Below, piece after piece: positions 31,235 through 31,555 of a DNA stretch of 31,555 nt; the first letter of the stretch is position 1, and each line of letters starts with the position of its first letter. The DNA comes from JAVBKX01 sp031553835 (GTDB lineage Bacteria > Bacteroidota > Bacteroidia > Bacteroidales > Azobacteroidaceae): the NCBI GenBank assembly GCA_031553835.1, contig JAVBKX010000056.1:1-31555 (forward strand), given 5' to 3'. The position numbers and the translations under genes were made by a program. The notes beneath the pieces were generated by a model. That model had not been told where the DNA came from. It did not search any database and saw nothing but the letters and a program-made list of their open reading frames with translations.

Positions 31235-31555
31235 TTACGATACAATTTTACGATAACAGTCCATCAGAAAGGGATAGTTGGCTCGTCTCAAATTATCGTT
31301 ATTCAACGCGCAATGAAGGATGAAACTATCGGATATGTGCCAATAACCCTTTCGGGTATTTGCCCATTCCCATGCTTTTCCTTTATCTATCCCACACTTG
31401 CATAAGTTAATAAAACGAGTTTTCACTTTCTTCCAACATTTCCAGATACACATTCGAAGCCTGCGCCTATACCATTCATCCAATGTTTGAAGTCGTTTCT
31501 TCATATCTGCCAACTTGAAGTATTCGAGCCAGCCGCGGATAAATAAACGAAGAGT
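31235..31555 (-). CDS. Group II intron reverse transcriptase/maturase, C-terminal fragment
   Basis: The frame enters from the right edge and ends at 31235, giving about 106 residues. RGWLEYFKLADMKKRLQTLD and RRRLRMCIWKCWKKVKTRF are the maturase-specific (GIIM/X) domain that binds the intron RNA. KAWEWANTRKGYWHIS and a short tail follow. There is no HNH endonuclease domain, so this is the endonuclease-lacking type. The reverse-transcriptase domain, including the YADD box, would lie beyond the window. The coding frame continues to the edge without interruption. Confidence 0.92.
   Translation of the reverse strand, partial: TLRLFIRGWLEYFKLADMKKRLQTLDEWYRRRLRMCIWKCWKKVKTRFINLCKCGIDKGKAWEWANTRKGYWHISDSFILHCALNNDNLRRANYPFLMDCYRKIVS

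Larger units (their letters stand above)
31140..31555 (-). mobile_element. Group II intron, 3' portion (maturase end, domains V and VI)
   Basis: On the minus strand the order is maturase C-terminus (31555-31235), domain V (31227-31196) and domain VI (31185-31151). The tail TCCTACTCAAT follows, which resembles the common 3' end of bacterial group II introns. I place the 3' splice border near 31140. The rest of the intron and its 5' exon lie beyond the window. It is inserted just past ackA, in the opposite direction. Confidence 0.8.

Overview
The window is a stretch of chromosome from a member of the Bacteroidota, most likely order Bacteroidales. The evidence is repeated TAnnTTTG (-7) promoter elements in front of genes, a CotH-family protein with a type IX secretion sorting tail, the gene order purH-mreB-mreC-mreD-mrdA-rodA, and a Nudix-type regulator next to xylB/xylA/xylT. 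I do not name a species.

Layout. 1-150: right end of an ISAs1-type insertion sequence. 214-5568: trpS, aroB, msrC, a zinc/manganese-type ABC permease, a small Cys-rich protein and aroA. 5700-8827: a two-gene unit with a structured leader, encoding an exported thioredoxin-fold protein that lacks its cysteines and a large secreted CotH protein. 8882-9996: aqpZ and a 55-residue 2[4Fe-4S] ferredoxin. 10171-17507: purH and the rod-shape/elongation operon. 17574-18815: an outer-membrane barrel. 19011-24542: the xylose locus (regulator, xylulokinase, isomerase, symporter), interrupted between xylB and xylA by a four-helix-bundle gene inside inverted repeats. 24672-27678: murF, and divergently folP-cdaA. 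27798-31116: pta, an atypical 3-hydroxyacyl-CoA dehydrogenase, and ackA. 31140-31555: 3' end of a group II intron on the minus strand, with the maturase C-terminus, domain V and domain VI visible.

How the genes work together. The housekeeping genes cover Trp-tRNA charging, the shikimate pathway (aroB, aroA), the last step of IMP synthesis (purH), folate (folP), peptidoglycan precursor and elongation machinery (murF, mreBCD, mrdA, rodA), c-di-AMP synthesis (cdaA) and substrate-level ATP formation from acetyl-CoA (pta, ackA). The xylose genes form a complete uptake-to-xylulose-5-phosphate route, with candidate regulator-binding dyads before both xylR and xylB.

The most unusual signal is a 492-bp unit (21238-21729). 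It has 31-bp imperfect terminal inverted repeats, built from a 14-nt tandem unit, around a single four-helix-bundle gene. A gene-less hairpin of the same repeat sits 1.35 kb downstream between xylA and the symporter gene. Three further palindromic intergenic repeats of unrelated sequence occur at about 2471-2582, 24560-24668 and 28808-28915. Other points of interest are the catalytically depleted dehydrogenase between pta and ackA, and a folP start that looks leaderless.
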